64,000 nucleotides of DNA from Agarivorans sp. TSD2052 (GCF_023238625.1 NZ_CP096670.1:2655501-2719500), one strand, 5' to 3'; counted from the first letter of the stretch, positions 27,313-37,285 are shown. Translations and numbers: made by a program. Notes: generated from the sequence alone by a model not told the origin.

Positions 27313-29444
27313 AAAAACCCCAACAGTGCGCTAATTGTTACAATTCTGAATACATCTTCCATACCTTGGCGAGCCTTATGCCAACCACTCTCTTCACGTG
27401 ATGGGATGTACACCGTGTCACCAGCTCTAATCACCGGCAGCATGCCAAAGTCACCGGTTTTAGAGAACTCGAGCAAATTAAACGTACGAGCTTGGTCTTT
27501 ACAACAAGATAAGTTAACCACGGTGATTTTTTCAGGAAATCCATCATTGTCGACACCGCCGGCTTCAGCTAACAAATCTAATAGCGTCATATCATCGTTA
27601 AAGCGGTAACGACCAGGTTTGTTCACTGAACCTAACACTCGAACAGTGCGTTCTTTTTTCTCTGACAACCAGTTACGGTCTTTTTCAGGGATGTAAATCG
27701 AATCCCCTGGAACCACATTAGGTAACAAAGATTCATCTCCCGTTTCAAAATACATCGCTAAATCTAATTTTGAGACTTGCGCATGTTTACCATTACGGTG
27801 GCTGATTCGCACATTGCTAATATCAGCTTTTTCCGAAGGGCCATCGGCTGCAGCAAGAATATCGAGGAAATGCATGCTGGGGTCAAAGCGGTAGCGGCCG
27901 GGGGCGACTACTTGACCAAATACATAAATAGAGTCTTCTGAACGCTGGCGCACCCATTGAGATTTATTATCACTTGGGTCATCAGGCAATTGCGGCACCA
28001 TAATGGTTGTACCAGCTACGATACGGGGCATACGTGTATTACTAATTTCGCCGTTTAGATACGCATTTAAGTCAAAGTTAACCGAACGAGTACTGCCGTT
28101 TGCATCACTAAATAATACGGTTATTTTCGCCATATCAGCGTTAGGTTTAGGGCCGCCAGCGTGCGCTAACAAATCCATGAGATTCATTTCGTTGGCCCAT
28201 TCAAAACGGCCTGGACGGTTTACCTCTCCCATGACTTTTACTGCACGATTAGGTGAAACCTTGGTCCATGATTTCTCATTTAAATCGGTTTTTTCTGGGA
28301 TGAAAATCGCGTCGCCAGCGGCAATTTTTGGCAATTTGGCGCTGCGACCTTCAGTAAAAGACTGTAAATCAAAACGTTCTACTGAACCGCTTGCCCGAAT
28401 AATTCTAATTTGACGAGTTTCAGCAAACCGCGTTGGGCCACCCGAATTAGCTAACACATCTAAAAATCCAGCATTTTTATTACCTTCATAAGCACCAGGT
28501 TTAAATACTTCACCCATTACATAAACGGTGTTAGCACCGGCTTTAATCTCTTCTTCTTGCTTAGGCACAAAAACTGTAGTGCCAACGGTTAAGCGGGGCA
28601 TCATATCGCTATCGCCAGTGTCCAGATAACGCTTTAAATTGAAAAGCTTAGGCTCACCATCAATAATAACGCGAATTTGTTCAACACTGGCATAACGCGT
28701 CACGCCCCCGGCACGCATCAACATATCTACCAATGTCGCTGACTCTTTAAAAGAAAAGCTGCCAGGGTTATACACTTCACCAAATACTTTTACAGCGGTG
28801 CGATCTTCGGCGGCATCACCTTTATCATTAAGCGCCTTAGGATCAAAATCTACTGCTACATTACCTATCTTGGGTGATGCTGGAACAAACAATACATCCA
28901 AAGACTCCAGCCTTGGCAGTACCTTTAAATCACCGGAATCCAAGTAACGCTTGTAATTGAACACTTCTGTTTCATCATCGCCGCGGCGCAGTTGCATGCG
29001 ATCAAGTTGTGCCCCAGAGCGCAATCCTCCAGCAGCTTGAATAGCCATTTGTACGCCAGCACCCTCGGCTAATACTACTTCACCGGGTTGGCCAACAAAA
29101 CCTAATACACTAATCCGGATACGTCGCTCATCGAGCAGAACTTTTAGGCCTGCTAAGTCGCGATACGCTTTAGATAGCTCGCGTCTAATTTTTTCCTGCA
29201 TTTGCTGCTCAGTAAAACCAGACACCATAATCGGGCCTACTTCTGGCAATATCAGCCGACCATTTCGGTCCACTTCAAAATTTTTGTCTAAAGACGCCTC
29301 ACCAGGTAGGATAATTCTAATCACATCGCCCGCTTGCACTTGTGGGTTCGCTGCCGACGCGGTCACGCTAAACACAATACTCATTACCAAGCCCACAAAC
29401 ATCCATGCTACAACGATAAATTTACAAAGCTTTGAAGTACTCAT
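27309..29444 (-). CDS. SypC-like polysaccharide export protein with many SLBB domains
   Basis: 711 residues from the ATG at 29444, which has GGAGCA in front; an upstream start would overlap the OmpA-like gene. Signal peptide (about 1-31), a Poly_export domain (about 35-110; VQAGDVIRIILPGEASLDKN) and a row of about seven SLBB-type repeats, each with a VMGEV/VFGEVYNPGSF core and a GDTVYIP-like end. A hydrophobic C-terminal end (VTISALLGFL) follows. No lipobox is seen, unlike Wza. It should form or line the periplasmic/outer membrane export channel. More SLBB repeats than in E. coli Wza. Confidence 0.92.
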   Translation of the reverse strand: MSTSKLCKFIVVAWMFVGLVMSIVFSVTASAANPQVQAGDVIRIILPGEASLDKNFEVDRNGRLILPEVGPIMVSGFTEQQMQEKIRRELSKAYRDLAGLKVLLDERRIRISVLGFVGQPGEVVLAEGAGVQMAIQAAGGLRSGAQLDRMQLRRGDDETEVFNYKRYLDSGDLKVLPRLESLDVLFVPASPKIGNVAVDFDPKALNDKGDAAEDRTAVKVFGEVYNPGSFSFKESATLVDMLMRAGGVTRYASVEQIRVIIDGEPKLFNLKRYLDTGDSDMMPRLTVGTTVFVPKQEEEIKAGANTVYVMGEVFKPGAYEGNKNAGFLDVLANSGGPTRFAETRQIRIIRASGSVERFDLQSFTEGRSAKLPKIAAGDAIFIPEKTDLNEKSWTKVSPNRAVKVMGEVNRPGRFEWANEMNLMDLLAHAGGPKPNADMAKITVLFSDANGSTRSVNFDLNAYLNGEISNTRMPRIVAGTTIMVPQLPDDPSDNKSQWVRQRSEDSIYVFGQVVAPGRYRFDPSMHFLDILAAADGPSEKADISNVRISHRNGKHAQVSKLDLAMYFETGDESLLPNVVPGDSIYIPEKDRNWLSEKKERTVRVLGSVNKPGRYRFNDDMTLLDLLAEAGGVDNDGFPEKITVVNLSCCKDQARTFNLLEFSKTGDFGMLPVIRAGDTVYIPSREESGWHKARQGMEDVFRIVTISALLGFL

Positions 29445-29454
29445 GGTTTGCTCC

Positions 29455-30279
29455 TTACTGTGCGCTTTCAAAGCGCTGAGCGAAAATGTTGGTTTCGGCG
29501 TCGATAACACTAATAGTGACGCGGCGGTTTGAGTGACGAATGGCATCGGTTTCGCCTTCTGAATAGGGTTGAGAGTCAGCAACAGCAGCCAATTTAATTT
29601 GCTGTTCGTTCATACCAAGTTCTGTCATGTAGTCTGCAACCGCTTGCGCTCTGGCTAGAGACAAACGCTGTTTGTACTCGTCATCACCTTTACTATCACT
29701 ATGACCGGTAATAATTAGCGCTACTTTACTGGCCGCAATAATCGGCGTGAGATTAGTGAGCTGATCTTTATATGCCGGAGTCAGCTCACTCGAATCAAAA
29801 GCAAACTGGTTATTACTATTTAAGGCGTCGCTAATGCTTACCATCAAATGCGAAGATTGAATATGACCTAGGCGATCAGTTTGGCAGGCGCCACTTTCGG
29901 TAACCCGATCAAGGCGCTGCTCTAACATGTTTACAAAGTGTTGTTGAATCTCAAGATCATTGGCAGCATCAAAGGTTAACCCCCCTTCTAACTCACGCAC
30001 TATTCGCTGCTGTTGCATCCGCGCTTGAGTGACCGATGCAGGGAAACATAACTCGGCGCCTTCTAGGATTAACAAATCTAATTGATGTTTAACTAATACT
30101 GACTCGAAATGCAGGCCATGCTCTGGACCCAGTTCTCTTAGGTCAGCGGTACCCGTATCGCCGTCTAACCATGCTAATAAACCTAATTGATGCTCGGCAA
30201 AACCGCCACGCCCTTGCTCTGGCCAGCTGCTACACGCTGAGGTCATTAATAACAATAAGCTGATGATGATGCTACGCAT
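29455..30279 (-). CDS. SypB-like OmpA-family lipoprotein
   Basis: 274 residues from the ATG at 30279, which has AGGAGCC upstream. Lipobox LLMTSAC near residue 15, an N-terminal region of unknown fold, and an OmpA peptidoglycan-binding domain at the C-terminus (about 155-265; ALIITGHSDSKGDDEYKQRL, LARAQAVADYM, NRRVTISV). It should tie the export channel to the cell wall. Second gene of the syp-like operon, as SypB is in Vibrio. Confidence 0.9.
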   Translation of the reverse strand: MRSIIISLLLLMTSACSSWPEQGRGGFAEHQLGLLAWLDGDTGTADLRELGPEHGLHFESVLVKHQLDLLILEGAELCFPASVTQARMQQQRIVRELEGGLTFDAANDLEIQQHFVNMLEQRLDRVTESGACQTDRLGHIQSSHLMVSISDALNSNNQFAFDSSELTPAYKDQLTNLTPIIAASKVALIITGHSDSKGDDEYKQRLSLARAQAVADYMTELGMNEQQIKLAAVADSQPYSEGETDAIRHSNRRVTISVIDAETNIFAQRFESAQ

Positions 30280-30300
30280 GATAGGCTCCTTGAATACCAC

Positions 30301-30663
30301 TTAAGCGGCAATAGACGTTAAAGAGTCAACGTGCTGAGTTTGACGAGGAAGGGTATCCATCATGGTAATGATGTGGTTTACCCGTAACATAGTGAGCAAA
30401 TCTCTTGGCTGTTGCTTGGCGCCCACCAGAATTAAACGGCCGCCCACCGATTTGATACGTTTAAACATAAATACCAAGGCACCCACTCCTGAGGCGTCCA
30501 GAAAATCAACCTGCTGCATATTCACAATCACTAGCTTGCTAGCTGCACTGTGGCAAATATTTTCAAATTGGTTTTTATGCTCTGCACATGACTTGGCATC
30601 AAAGTTACCGTCAATAGATGCAGTAAGGTCACCGAGGTCTGAAGTAGTAAGTTGCATATTCAT
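30301..30663 (-). CDS. SypA-like STAS domain protein
   Basis: 120 residues, one STAS (anti-sigma-factor antagonist) domain. The phosphorylatable Ser is present in VDFLDASGVGALVFMF (about residue 58). In V. fischeri SypA promotes biofilm only when this Ser is unphosphorylated, controlled by SypE. No SypE-like kinase/phosphatase is encoded in this window. The ATG at 30663 has GGAG six bases upstream; a GTG at 30675 would place the RBS inside the gene. First gene behind the sigma-54 promoter at 30701-30716. Confidence 0.9.
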   Translation of the reverse strand: MNMQLTTSDLGDLTASIDGNFDAKSCAEHKNQFENICHSAASKLVIVNMQQVDFLDASGVGALVFMFKRIKSVGGRLILVGAKQQPRDLLTMLRVNHIITMMDTLPRQTQHVDSLTSIAA

Positions 30664-30700
30664 ATTTAGCTCCACAATTCTTGATTATCAAGACCTATAA

Positions 30701-30716
30701 AGCCAAATCTATGCCA
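30701..30716 (-). promoter_or_regulatory. Sigma-54 promoter of the syp-like operon
   Basis: Minus strand TGGCATAGATTTGGCT: GG and GC correctly spaced, 9 of 12 defined consensus positions match. Predicted start of transcription is near 30690, leaving a leader of about 27 bases with the GGAG ribosome site. Confidence 0.75.
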
Positions 30717-30764
30717 CCATTAAAATATTGATTAATTACAATAACTTAAAACAACAAAGAATGA

Positions 30765-30780
30765 AAAAAGACGTCTTTTT
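30765..30780. promoter_or_regulatory. Perfect 16-bp palindrome upstream of the syp-like promoter
   Basis: AAAAAGACGTCTTTTT, a perfect dyad with GACGTC core, about 50-65 bp upstream of the -24 element and 19 bp from the LuxO/SypG-type site. It may bind a second regulator or bend the DNA. No known factor is assigned. Confidence 0.4.
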
Positions 30781-30798
30781 CAGAAAAGAAAATCGTAT

Positions 30799-30813
30799 TT
30801 CGCAAAATGCAAC
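30799..30813. promoter_or_regulatory. LuxO/SypG-type activator site upstream of the syp-like operon
   Basis: Plus TTCGCAAAATGCAAC (minus GTTGCATTTTGCGAA). One mismatch from LuxO TTGCANNNTGCAA, and one from the V. fischeri SypG element as I remember it (TTCTCANNNTGCDWN). Centred 90 bp upstream of the -24 element. Confidence 0.7.
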
Positions 30814-30918
30814 AGCCTAGGTTTAAAGTCTCGCTAAGCATGATCAGTGCGCATCAGCGGACTTTTCTGACACTAGCACTATCGCTGATAGGATTTAAGA
30901 GGATTACCCGCAGCCAAC

Positions 30919-33900
30919 CTAGTTTATTATTGCTTGGCTCAGCGGTTCAGGCTTAGCTAATAAACGGTTCAGTTGATTTGCTTGCACTGGCCTAGAAAAG
31001 AAGAAGCCTTGATAAACTTGGCAGCCATTACGGTTCAGAAAATCTAACTGCGCTTGAGTTTCTACGCCTTCAGCGACGGTGCTTAAGCCTAGGTTATTAG
31101 CTAAGTTAATAATAGTAGAACAGATTTGAGCATCTTCTATCGTGGTTGCACATTCATCAACAAAAGAACGATCTATTTTAAGCACATCAATGGGTAAGCG
31201 TTTTAAGTAATTAAGTGAAGAGTAGCCGGTACCAAAATCGTCTACTGAAATTCTTATATTTAGGGCTTGTAGTTGCGACATCACTTCAATACAGCGTTCA
31301 ATATCGGTGAGTAGTACCCCTTCGGTTATTTCTAATTCCAAATGGCTGGGGTTCACCCCATAACGATGACAATGCTCTTGTATAAACGACACCAGCTGGC
31401 CTGAGACCAAGTGTTTACCGGATATATTCACCGATATGGGCACTTGTCGTATGTTTTCCTGCTGCCATTGCTGTAACAAGATCACCACCTCAGTGATAGC
31501 GAACTGACCCAACTGGATCACGAGATCAGACTCTTCCGCTAACGGAATAAACTCACTGGGCGAAATGCTCCCTTCTTTAGGGTGAGACCAGCGCATCAAG
31601 GCTTCCAAGCCAACCACCTCACCATCAGCGGTGACTTTAGGCTGATAAACCATAGAGAACTGTCCTCCGCACTCTATTCCTTTGGCCATTTCTTGCTCGT
31701 AATCGAAGTTTCTGGCAGCCTTGTGAGCCATTTCGGCTTCAAAAATTTGAAAGTTGTCTCGGCCCCGCTGCTTAGCGTAATACATCGCTATATCGGCATG
31801 TTGAATTAGCTGTTCACTCGTCGTTTGGCCAACAACCGCTGGCGCAATACCAATACTGGTAGGAATGTTTATCATTCTACCCTCAAGCTCTAAAGGCTCA
31901 CGCATCACCGTTAAAACCTCGTTGGCTTTAGACCTTGCCAACTCAATGCTTACCGCTCCAGAAAACAACACTACAAATTCATCACCGCCCCAACGGGCTA
32001 TAACATCGGTAGCTCTAGTTACACTAATTAAACGTTTAGCCACTTCACAAAGCAACTCATCTCCAGCCTTATGCCCTAGGGTATCGTTAATTTTCTTAAA
32101 ACGGTCTAAGTCCATAAAAAATAGAACGATATCTTCATTTGTATGGGTAGCGCGTTGAATAACGTCTTGTAAACGCCCCATCAAATAGGTTCGATTATAC
32201 AAGCCTGTTAAGGGGTCACTATAGGCGAGTTGTTTCAACTTATCTTGCAGTTTAAGTTGGCGGGTTACATCACGAATATGTAAGGTAAACTCATTTTTTA
32301 TCTCACTGCCCAAGCTGGCCCCAGTAATCACAATTTCTGCAGGAAACTGGTCACCAGAATTACGGTGCAGGGTAATTGCGTTTCGCCTGTTGCGGAGCAA
32401 ACCTTGCGAAGTAGAAAACCGATGTTGTAGGCTAGCTTTTACTTGCTCTTGGTCTTGCTCTAAGATAAATAGCTGAATAAAGCTCTTGCCGCTAACTTGT
32501 GATTTTAGATAACCAAAAGTACGCTCTGCGGCAGGGTTAAACTCGATAATCCCACCCAATAGATCTACGGTAATGATGCAATCCATCGACGAGTCTAAAA
32601 TGGCACTTTTTCTTTTTTCACTGGCACGAAAGTCATCTATGGCATTATCACGTTTGGATATTTCCACGCTGACTCGTTCGATAACTTGATTATATTGAGT
32701 GGCTATTTGTCCCACTTCGGTAAATGGCTCAACCGGAACGGGCTCAGAAAAGCGCCCTTGTTGTTGTTGGTTATTCATTGAACTTAGTAAATCAATCAGC
32801 TCGGTGGACGCTCTATGTTCACTGACATTCATGCCTTTTAGTTCATCTTCTCTCGATACCCTTAAGGGGAAAAAATGATTCACTGTATACAGCAATATAA
32901 AGCTTAAGCCAAAGCTATACACCCCAATTGCACCAATGCCATACAACTGTGCTGTCACTTGTTCAACACGCGTTAATCCCGTAGCTAAGGTGTCTAAATT
33001 AGCAAACAGACCCACAGCAAGAGTCCCCCATATCCCAGCAAACAAGTGCGCAGGCACAACACCTAAAGCATCATCTATTTTGCAGCGTTCAATAAGACGG
33101 GTGCCAACATATAACACCCCCCCAGCAACCATGCCTATCATGACGGCTTGTTTTGGCGATACGGCATGGCAACCCGCTGTGATAGAGACCAAACCGGCTA
33201 TTACACCATTTAAGATAAAGCCCACGTCAACATAACGTTTACACCAATAATGACAGACTGAACTAATCAGCCCACCAGCAGCGGCCGCTAAGCAGGTATT
33301 AAGAATAATGCTAGGGATTTGGTCACTAAACAATATAGTGCTACCACCATTAAAACCAAACCACCCCAACCAAATAAGCAAGGTACCTAACACTGACATC
33401 GGTAAGTTATTACCTACCGGTAAAGATGTAGCACTATCAAAGCGACCAATTCTTGGGCCTATAATCAGTACCGCTGCCAATGCGACATACCCGCCAACAG
33501 AATGAACCACAGTAGAGCCGGCAAAATCGACAAAACCTAAGCGTTCCAACCAGCCCAAGTTTGTGCTTATGTATATCGACGCCCAAGCCCAATGGCCAGC
33601 AACCGGGTACACAACTGCGCTGATAATCACACATACAGCGATGTAGCCCATAAAGGACATACGTTCAGCTACCGCGCCCGACAATAGCGTTGCTGCAGTA
33701 CCGCAAAACATCATTTGAAATAGGAAAAAGCTAACTTGGAAAGCCGATTGCTGCTCGCCCACAAAAAAATCGCTCAGGCCTATCCAGCCCTTAGATGACT
33801 CGCCAAACATCAACGCAAAGCCAAACGCCCAATAAATAAGCGCAGCGATAACAAAATCAGATATGTTTTTCGCAGCGACATTAATACTGTTTTTACTGCG

Positions 33901-33984
33901 GATTTTGCCGCTTTCTAAACACAAAAAGCCTGCTTGCATTAAAAACACTAAGGTTGAAGCAATCAGCAACCATAAGTAGTCCAT
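30919..33984 (-). CDS. Ammonium transporter (Amt) fused to PAS-GGDEF-EAL
   Basis: 1021 residues. The N-terminal Amt domain (about 1-385, about 11 membrane helices) has the family signature DFAGSTVVHSVGGY and both pore His residues (TVVHSVGG, PAHLFAGIWG). A linker leads to a PAS domain (about 455-575), a GGDEF domain (about 585-745; GGDEF with I-site RATD) and an EAL domain (about 755-1010; GLEALMRW, DDFGTGYSSLNYLKRL). All catalytic motifs look intact. It could sense or carry ammonium and set c-di-GMP in either direction. No GlnK gene is adjacent. It lies between two sigma-54 polysaccharide operons on the same strand. Confidence 0.93.
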   Translation of the reverse strand: MDYLWLLIASTLVFLMQAGFLCLESGKIRSKNSINVAAKNISDFVIAALIYWAFGFALMFGESSKGWIGLSDFFVGEQQSAFQVSFFLFQMMFCGTAATLLSGAVAERMSFMGYIAVCVIISAVVYPVAGHWAWASIYISTNLGWLERLGFVDFAGSTVVHSVGGYVALAAVLIIGPRIGRFDSATSLPVGNNLPMSVLGTLLIWLGWFGFNGGSTILFSDQIPSIILNTCLAAAAGGLISSVCHYWCKRYVDVGFILNGVIAGLVSITAGCHAVSPKQAVMIGMVAGGVLYVGTRLIERCKIDDALGVVPAHLFAGIWGTLAVGLFANLDTLATGLTRVEQVTAQLYGIGAIGVYSFGLSFILLYTVNHFFPLRVSREDELKGMNVSEHRASTELIDLLSSMNNQQQQGRFSEPVPVEPFTEVGQIATQYNQVIERVSVEISKRDNAIDDFRASEKRKSAILDSSMDCIITVDLLGGIIEFNPAAERTFGYLKSQVSGKSFIQLFILEQDQEQVKASLQHRFSTSQGLLRNRRNAITLHRNSGDQFPAEIVITGASLGSEIKNEFTLHIRDVTRQLKLQDKLKQLAYSDPLTGLYNRTYLMGRLQDVIQRATHTNEDIVLFFMDLDRFKKINDTLGHKAGDELLCEVAKRLISVTRATDVIARWGGDEFVVLFSGAVSIELARSKANEVLTVMREPLELEGRMINIPTSIGIAPAVVGQTTSEQLIQHADIAMYYAKQRGRDNFQIFEAEMAHKAARNFDYEQEMAKGIECGGQFSMVYQPKVTADGEVVGLEALMRWSHPKEGSISPSEFIPLAEESDLVIQLGQFAITEVVILLQQWQQENIRQVPISVNISGKHLVSGQLVSFIQEHCHRYGVNPSHLELEITEGVLLTDIERCIEVMSQLQALNIRISVDDFGTGYSSLNYLKRLPIDVLKIDRSFVDECATTIEDAQICSTIINLANNLGLSTVAEGVETQAQLDFLNRNGCQVYQGFFFSRPVQANQLNRLLAKPEPLSQAIIN

Positions 33985-34371
33985 TACATATCCCCATCGA
34001 GAAAGATGTTTGCTTTAGGTACACGAAAATACAGCTTCCAGCTGGTATTTTTAACACCATGTCTTTTAAAACAGTTTGTTCAGTATCCATACAACAAGAC
34101 TGTTTAGCAAGCCAAAACACCTTCACACCTATTGGGTAAGCGTTTGTAAAGACTAACAATAATTAAAACTTTATGGGTAAAACCATTGAACAAACAAAGC
34201 GATATTGGAGCAATCAACTACAATTATCTCGGAACCATAGCAAAACCCTGTTTTTCTGCGGGTAGCCCACCGTTAACATCGACGATTTCACTAAATACGG
34301 TGACACATACTTACTGATTAGTTCAGCAATCACTGGCTATATTACCTAAGGGTAGACATTAGCCGCGCAAA
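33985..34371. other. Non-coding gap upstream of the Amt fusion
   Basis: 387 bases, AT-rich, no convincing gene, sigma-54 site or terminator. It must hold the Amt-fusion promoter. A 26-codon minus-strand run ending at 34225 (ending QGFAMVPR) reads like protein but has no start. Confidence 0.5.
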
Positions 34372-36183
34372 CTATTGCCCCTTCCCTGCCACCACTACCC
34401 ATACGGTTTTAAGTAAAACGCTAAGGTCTTGATATAGCCACGTGCCACATTGGCTCAGACTTAATGCATAGCAGTGATCGTAAGCCAACTTTTGCTTCAC
34501 ATCTTCAATGCTGGAGTCATAGGCCAAGTTGACTTGAGCCAAGCCGGTAATGCCAGGCTTTAAGCCTACGGTACGCTCGCTGTAGTAAGGGATAGCTTGC
34601 TCTAAAGAGTGGTAAAATACCGGCCGCTCGGGACGAGGCCCCACTAAAGACATCTCGCCTTTAAGTACATTGATGAGTTGCGGTAGCTCATCAATACGGG
34701 TTTTACGCAAAAACCGCCCTACTCGAGTTGTTCGATCATCTCGCTTGCTCGCCCATACCGCACCACTGTTTTTTTCCGCATCGGCTCGCATACTTCTAAA
34801 CTTATAAATTTCAAATAATTGCACTACTTTGTCAGAAATCAGTCCGACCCGTGTTTGCTGGTAAAAGATAGGGCCTTTGCTGTCTAATTTAATCGCTAAG
34901 GCCACCAACGGAAACAAAGGGCTAAAAACAACCAGCAATATGCTCGAGCCAATAATATCAAATGCTCGTTTACCCACCATCACAGTGGGGCTAACAAATC
35001 GAAGCAAGTATTGGCGCCTCACCTTCTTAGCTAGGTACTCAAGGCAGCCAAGCATGCTAGAAAAATGCCCCTCCACCAAATAATTAAGGCTAGCAATTGC
35101 CCTAGGCCAAACCAGACGAGGTAAAACTCTCGGTAGCATAGCTAATACGTAAGCCACTAACTGTAATAGAAATAGTACCGCAAACAATGGAGCCTGCACG
35201 CCTAGCAGCATGGAGCCAAATAAGCTGGTTAACAAAAATACCGGAATGGTCACACGAAGGGCTTTGCCTGAGAAAAAAGTAAATGCAACACCTCTAAAAC
35301 GGGGTAATAACATGTGGCGCAACCGGATAAGCTGTTGTAAGTTACCGGCGCCAATACGCTTCCTGCGACTGCGGTCTTGATTATCTGAAGCGTGTTCAAG
35401 CTCTAACGCGCGAATATTTGGCTCATACACCGCTCGATACCCCTGAGCCACAATATCCATTGGAATAACAAAATCATCATTGATGGTGTCTTCTGGCATA
35501 GCTCGAAATAACGATTTACGAATCAAATAAAACGCACCATGAGCACCCAATGGCGCCCCCATGTCAGCTTCACAACGTTTCACTTCACGCTGATAACGCC
35601 AATAAGCTTGCTCTCCTACTGAACCGGGACTAAGTAGGTGGTAGTAACCACAGACCACCCCTACCTCAGCTTGGCTAAAATGACTTGCGGCAATCAGCAT
35701 TGCGTCAACCGAGATGAGCGCAGAAACATCTGATAAAGCCACAATATCAGCCTGACTTTGCCTAATATGCTGATTGAGCACCGCCACCTTGCCCTGATTG
35801 TCTGTTTGTTCGCATATTTCGATATCAAAACTGCAAAAGCTCAATTCTGCTAAACAGGCTCTTGCGACGGCGGCAGTATTATCACTGCAACCATCACATA
35901 TCACCTTAATGCTTAAGCGGTCATCGGGATAATCTAGCGTAGTCAGATTAATCAATTTTGCCGCAATATAATCTTGTTCATTGTAAGCTGGAATGAGTAA
36001 TTGAATGGTCGGCAATCGCGCATCGGCTTCGCTGCGATGATAATTGCGTACCACACTAACAGGGCTTGCCGCTTCTGTTTGCTTATTCCCTTTACTGAGT
36101 AACTTAAGTAATAGCGGGTAAAGCGCGTGATGATAGACCACCAGAAACATCGCTATTAACGTAATCCAAATCAATGCATTCAT
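34372..36183 (-). CDS. GT2 glycosyltransferase fused to initiating sugar-phosphate transferase
   Basis: 603 residues from the ATG at 36183, which has AAAGGAG upstream. N-terminal membrane helix (about 1-20), GT2 domain (about 45-290; [35 protein letters not shown]), two or three membrane segments (about 300-380), then a WcaJ/SypR-type transferase (about 400-600; [49 protein letters not shown]). The C-terminal part should load the first sugar phosphate onto undecaprenyl phosphate, and the GT2 part probably adds a later sugar. These are normally separate proteins. Last gene of the wzz unit. Confidence 0.92.
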   Translation of the reverse strand: MNALIWITLIAMFLVVYHHALYPLLLKLLSKGNKQTEAASPVSVVRNYHRSEADARLPTIQLLIPAYNEQDYIAAKLINLTTLDYPDDRLSIKVICDGCSDNTAAVARACLAELSFCSFDIEICEQTDNQGKVAVLNQHIRQSQADIVALSDVSALISVDAMLIAASHFSQAEVGVVCGYYHLLSPGSVGEQAYWRYQREVKRCEADMGAPLGAHGAFYLIRKSLFRAMPEDTINDDFVIPMDIVAQGYRAVYEPNIRALELEHASDNQDRSRRKRIGAGNLQQLIRLRHMLLPRFRGVAFTFFSGKALRVTIPVFLLTSLFGSMLLGVQAPLFAVLFLLQLVAYVLAMLPRVLPRLVWPRAIASLNYLVEGHFSSMLGCLEYLAKKVRRQYLLRFVSPTVMVGKRAFDIIGSSILLVVFSPLFPLVALAIKLDSKGPIFYQQTRVGLISDKVVQLFEIYKFRSMRADAEKNSGAVWASKRDDRTTRVGRFLRKTRIDELPQLINVLKGEMSLVGPRPERPVFYHSLEQAIPYYSERTVGLKPGITGLAQVNLAYDSSIEDVKQKLAYDHCYALSLSQCGTWLYQDLSVLLKTVWVVVAGKGQ

Positions 36184-36202
36184 ATCCCCTCTCCTTTTCT
36201 GC

Positions 36203-37285
36203 TTAAGAGTAACGGTGACGAAGCGCCGCGTAGTTACGCGCCGTGGTGCGTAAATCACCGCATTGCTTAACAAACTGGCGAGGATTACCAGAATTAGGCA
36301 TCTCTAGTTTTTTTTCTAAAGCTTGGGCCATTGCAAAAGCACTACCGGGCTCAACCAAGGTCCCTGTGCGTGGGCAAAGAGCTTCGGTAGACGCACCAAC
36401 ATCTGTCACCACCGCGGGAATTTCACAAGATTGCGCCTCCAAGATAACCAATGACAAACCCTCAAAGTAAGACGGCAAACAGAATAGGTCTAAGCTTTGA
36501 TAAAAAGTAGGCATCGCTTCTACCGCGCCCAAAAAATGAACCCGCTGCTGTAAGTTTAACGACCGAACTAATTGTTCTAAATGTGGTCGCTGACTGCCAT
36601 CACCAGCCAACACAAGATCAACGTCAGGAGGCAAAAATGTTAAAGACTCTATCAACACCGCCTGGCCTTTTTCAAGCTCTAAGCGCCCAGCACAACCAAT
36701 CATTCGACGCTCTTCAGGTAATCCCATTTTCCTACGTGCCGCTAGTTTATTACCGGGTGTAAAGTTATAAGTATCCACGCCATTTTTAATCACTTGCACC
36801 TTTTCATCATCCACCCCTATAGCAGCTTTTAACTCTCCAGCGACGAGGTTGGCATCAGCAACCAGCATTGGTTTGACCCATTTCAGTACCAGCGCCTGTA
36901 AAAGACGGCGACGCTGCTGGCGTAGGTGCCATGCGTCGTGCTCAGTATGAATAAGCACTTTGACGCCCGCCAAGCGGGCTGCAATGCCGCCATAAATTAG
37001 CGGCCCAATATGATGGGTATGCACCACTGGCACGGCCCATTGGCGAAACAAATTTATCAACTTCCACAAGGTCGCAAAATGAAAACCGGGCTTTTTATCC
37101 AAGAACATCAATCGGGAGGCATAAGGGCGTAAGCGCGGCCACGCTGCTAGCGCCTGTTCTTTGTTCCCTTCCAGAGAGATAATCACCCCTTGCTCATGTG
37201 TCTCTTCCATGCGTTGTAAATCTAACGCCATAGTTTCAATACCGCCGGGTTGCAAATGTTGAACAACTTGGATCCAAATGCTCAT
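36203..37285 (-). CDS. GT4 family glycosyltransferase
   Basis: 360 residues, GT-B fold. N-terminal loop HLQPGGIETMALDLQ; HTHHIGPLIYGGIAARLAG; donor domain with IGCAGRLELEKGQAVLIESL and EX7E in FEGLSLVILEAQ. Similar to transferases found with PEP-CTERM/EpsH-type exopolysaccharide clusters. RBS AAGGA precedes the ATG; 13 bases after wzz and 19 before the fusion gene, so one transcript. It is the second GT4 in the locus and is clearly different from the one at 17067-18119. Confidence 0.92.
   Translation of the reverse strand: MSIWIQVVQHLQPGGIETMALDLQRMEETHEQGVIISLEGNKEQALAAWPRLRPYASRLMFLDKKPGFHFATLWKLINLFRQWAVPVVHTHHIGPLIYGGIAARLAGVKVLIHTEHDAWHLRQQRRRLLQALVLKWVKPMLVADANLVAGELKAAIGVDDEKVQVIKNGVDTYNFTPGNKLAARRKMGLPEERRMIGCAGRLELEKGQAVLIESLTFLPPDVDLVLAGDGSQRPHLEQLVRSLNLQQRVHFLGAVEAMPTFYQSLDLFCLPSYFEGLSLVILEAQSCEIPAVVTDVGASTEALCPRTGTLVEPGSAFAMAQALEKKLEMPNSGNPRQFVKQCGDLRTTARNYAALRHRYS

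Noticed and set aside
34225-34305. Minus-strand peptide-like stretch ending QGFAMVPR in the gap upstream of the Amt fusion
   Set aside because: Preceded by a stop with no start codon; too short to call a gene or a remnant.
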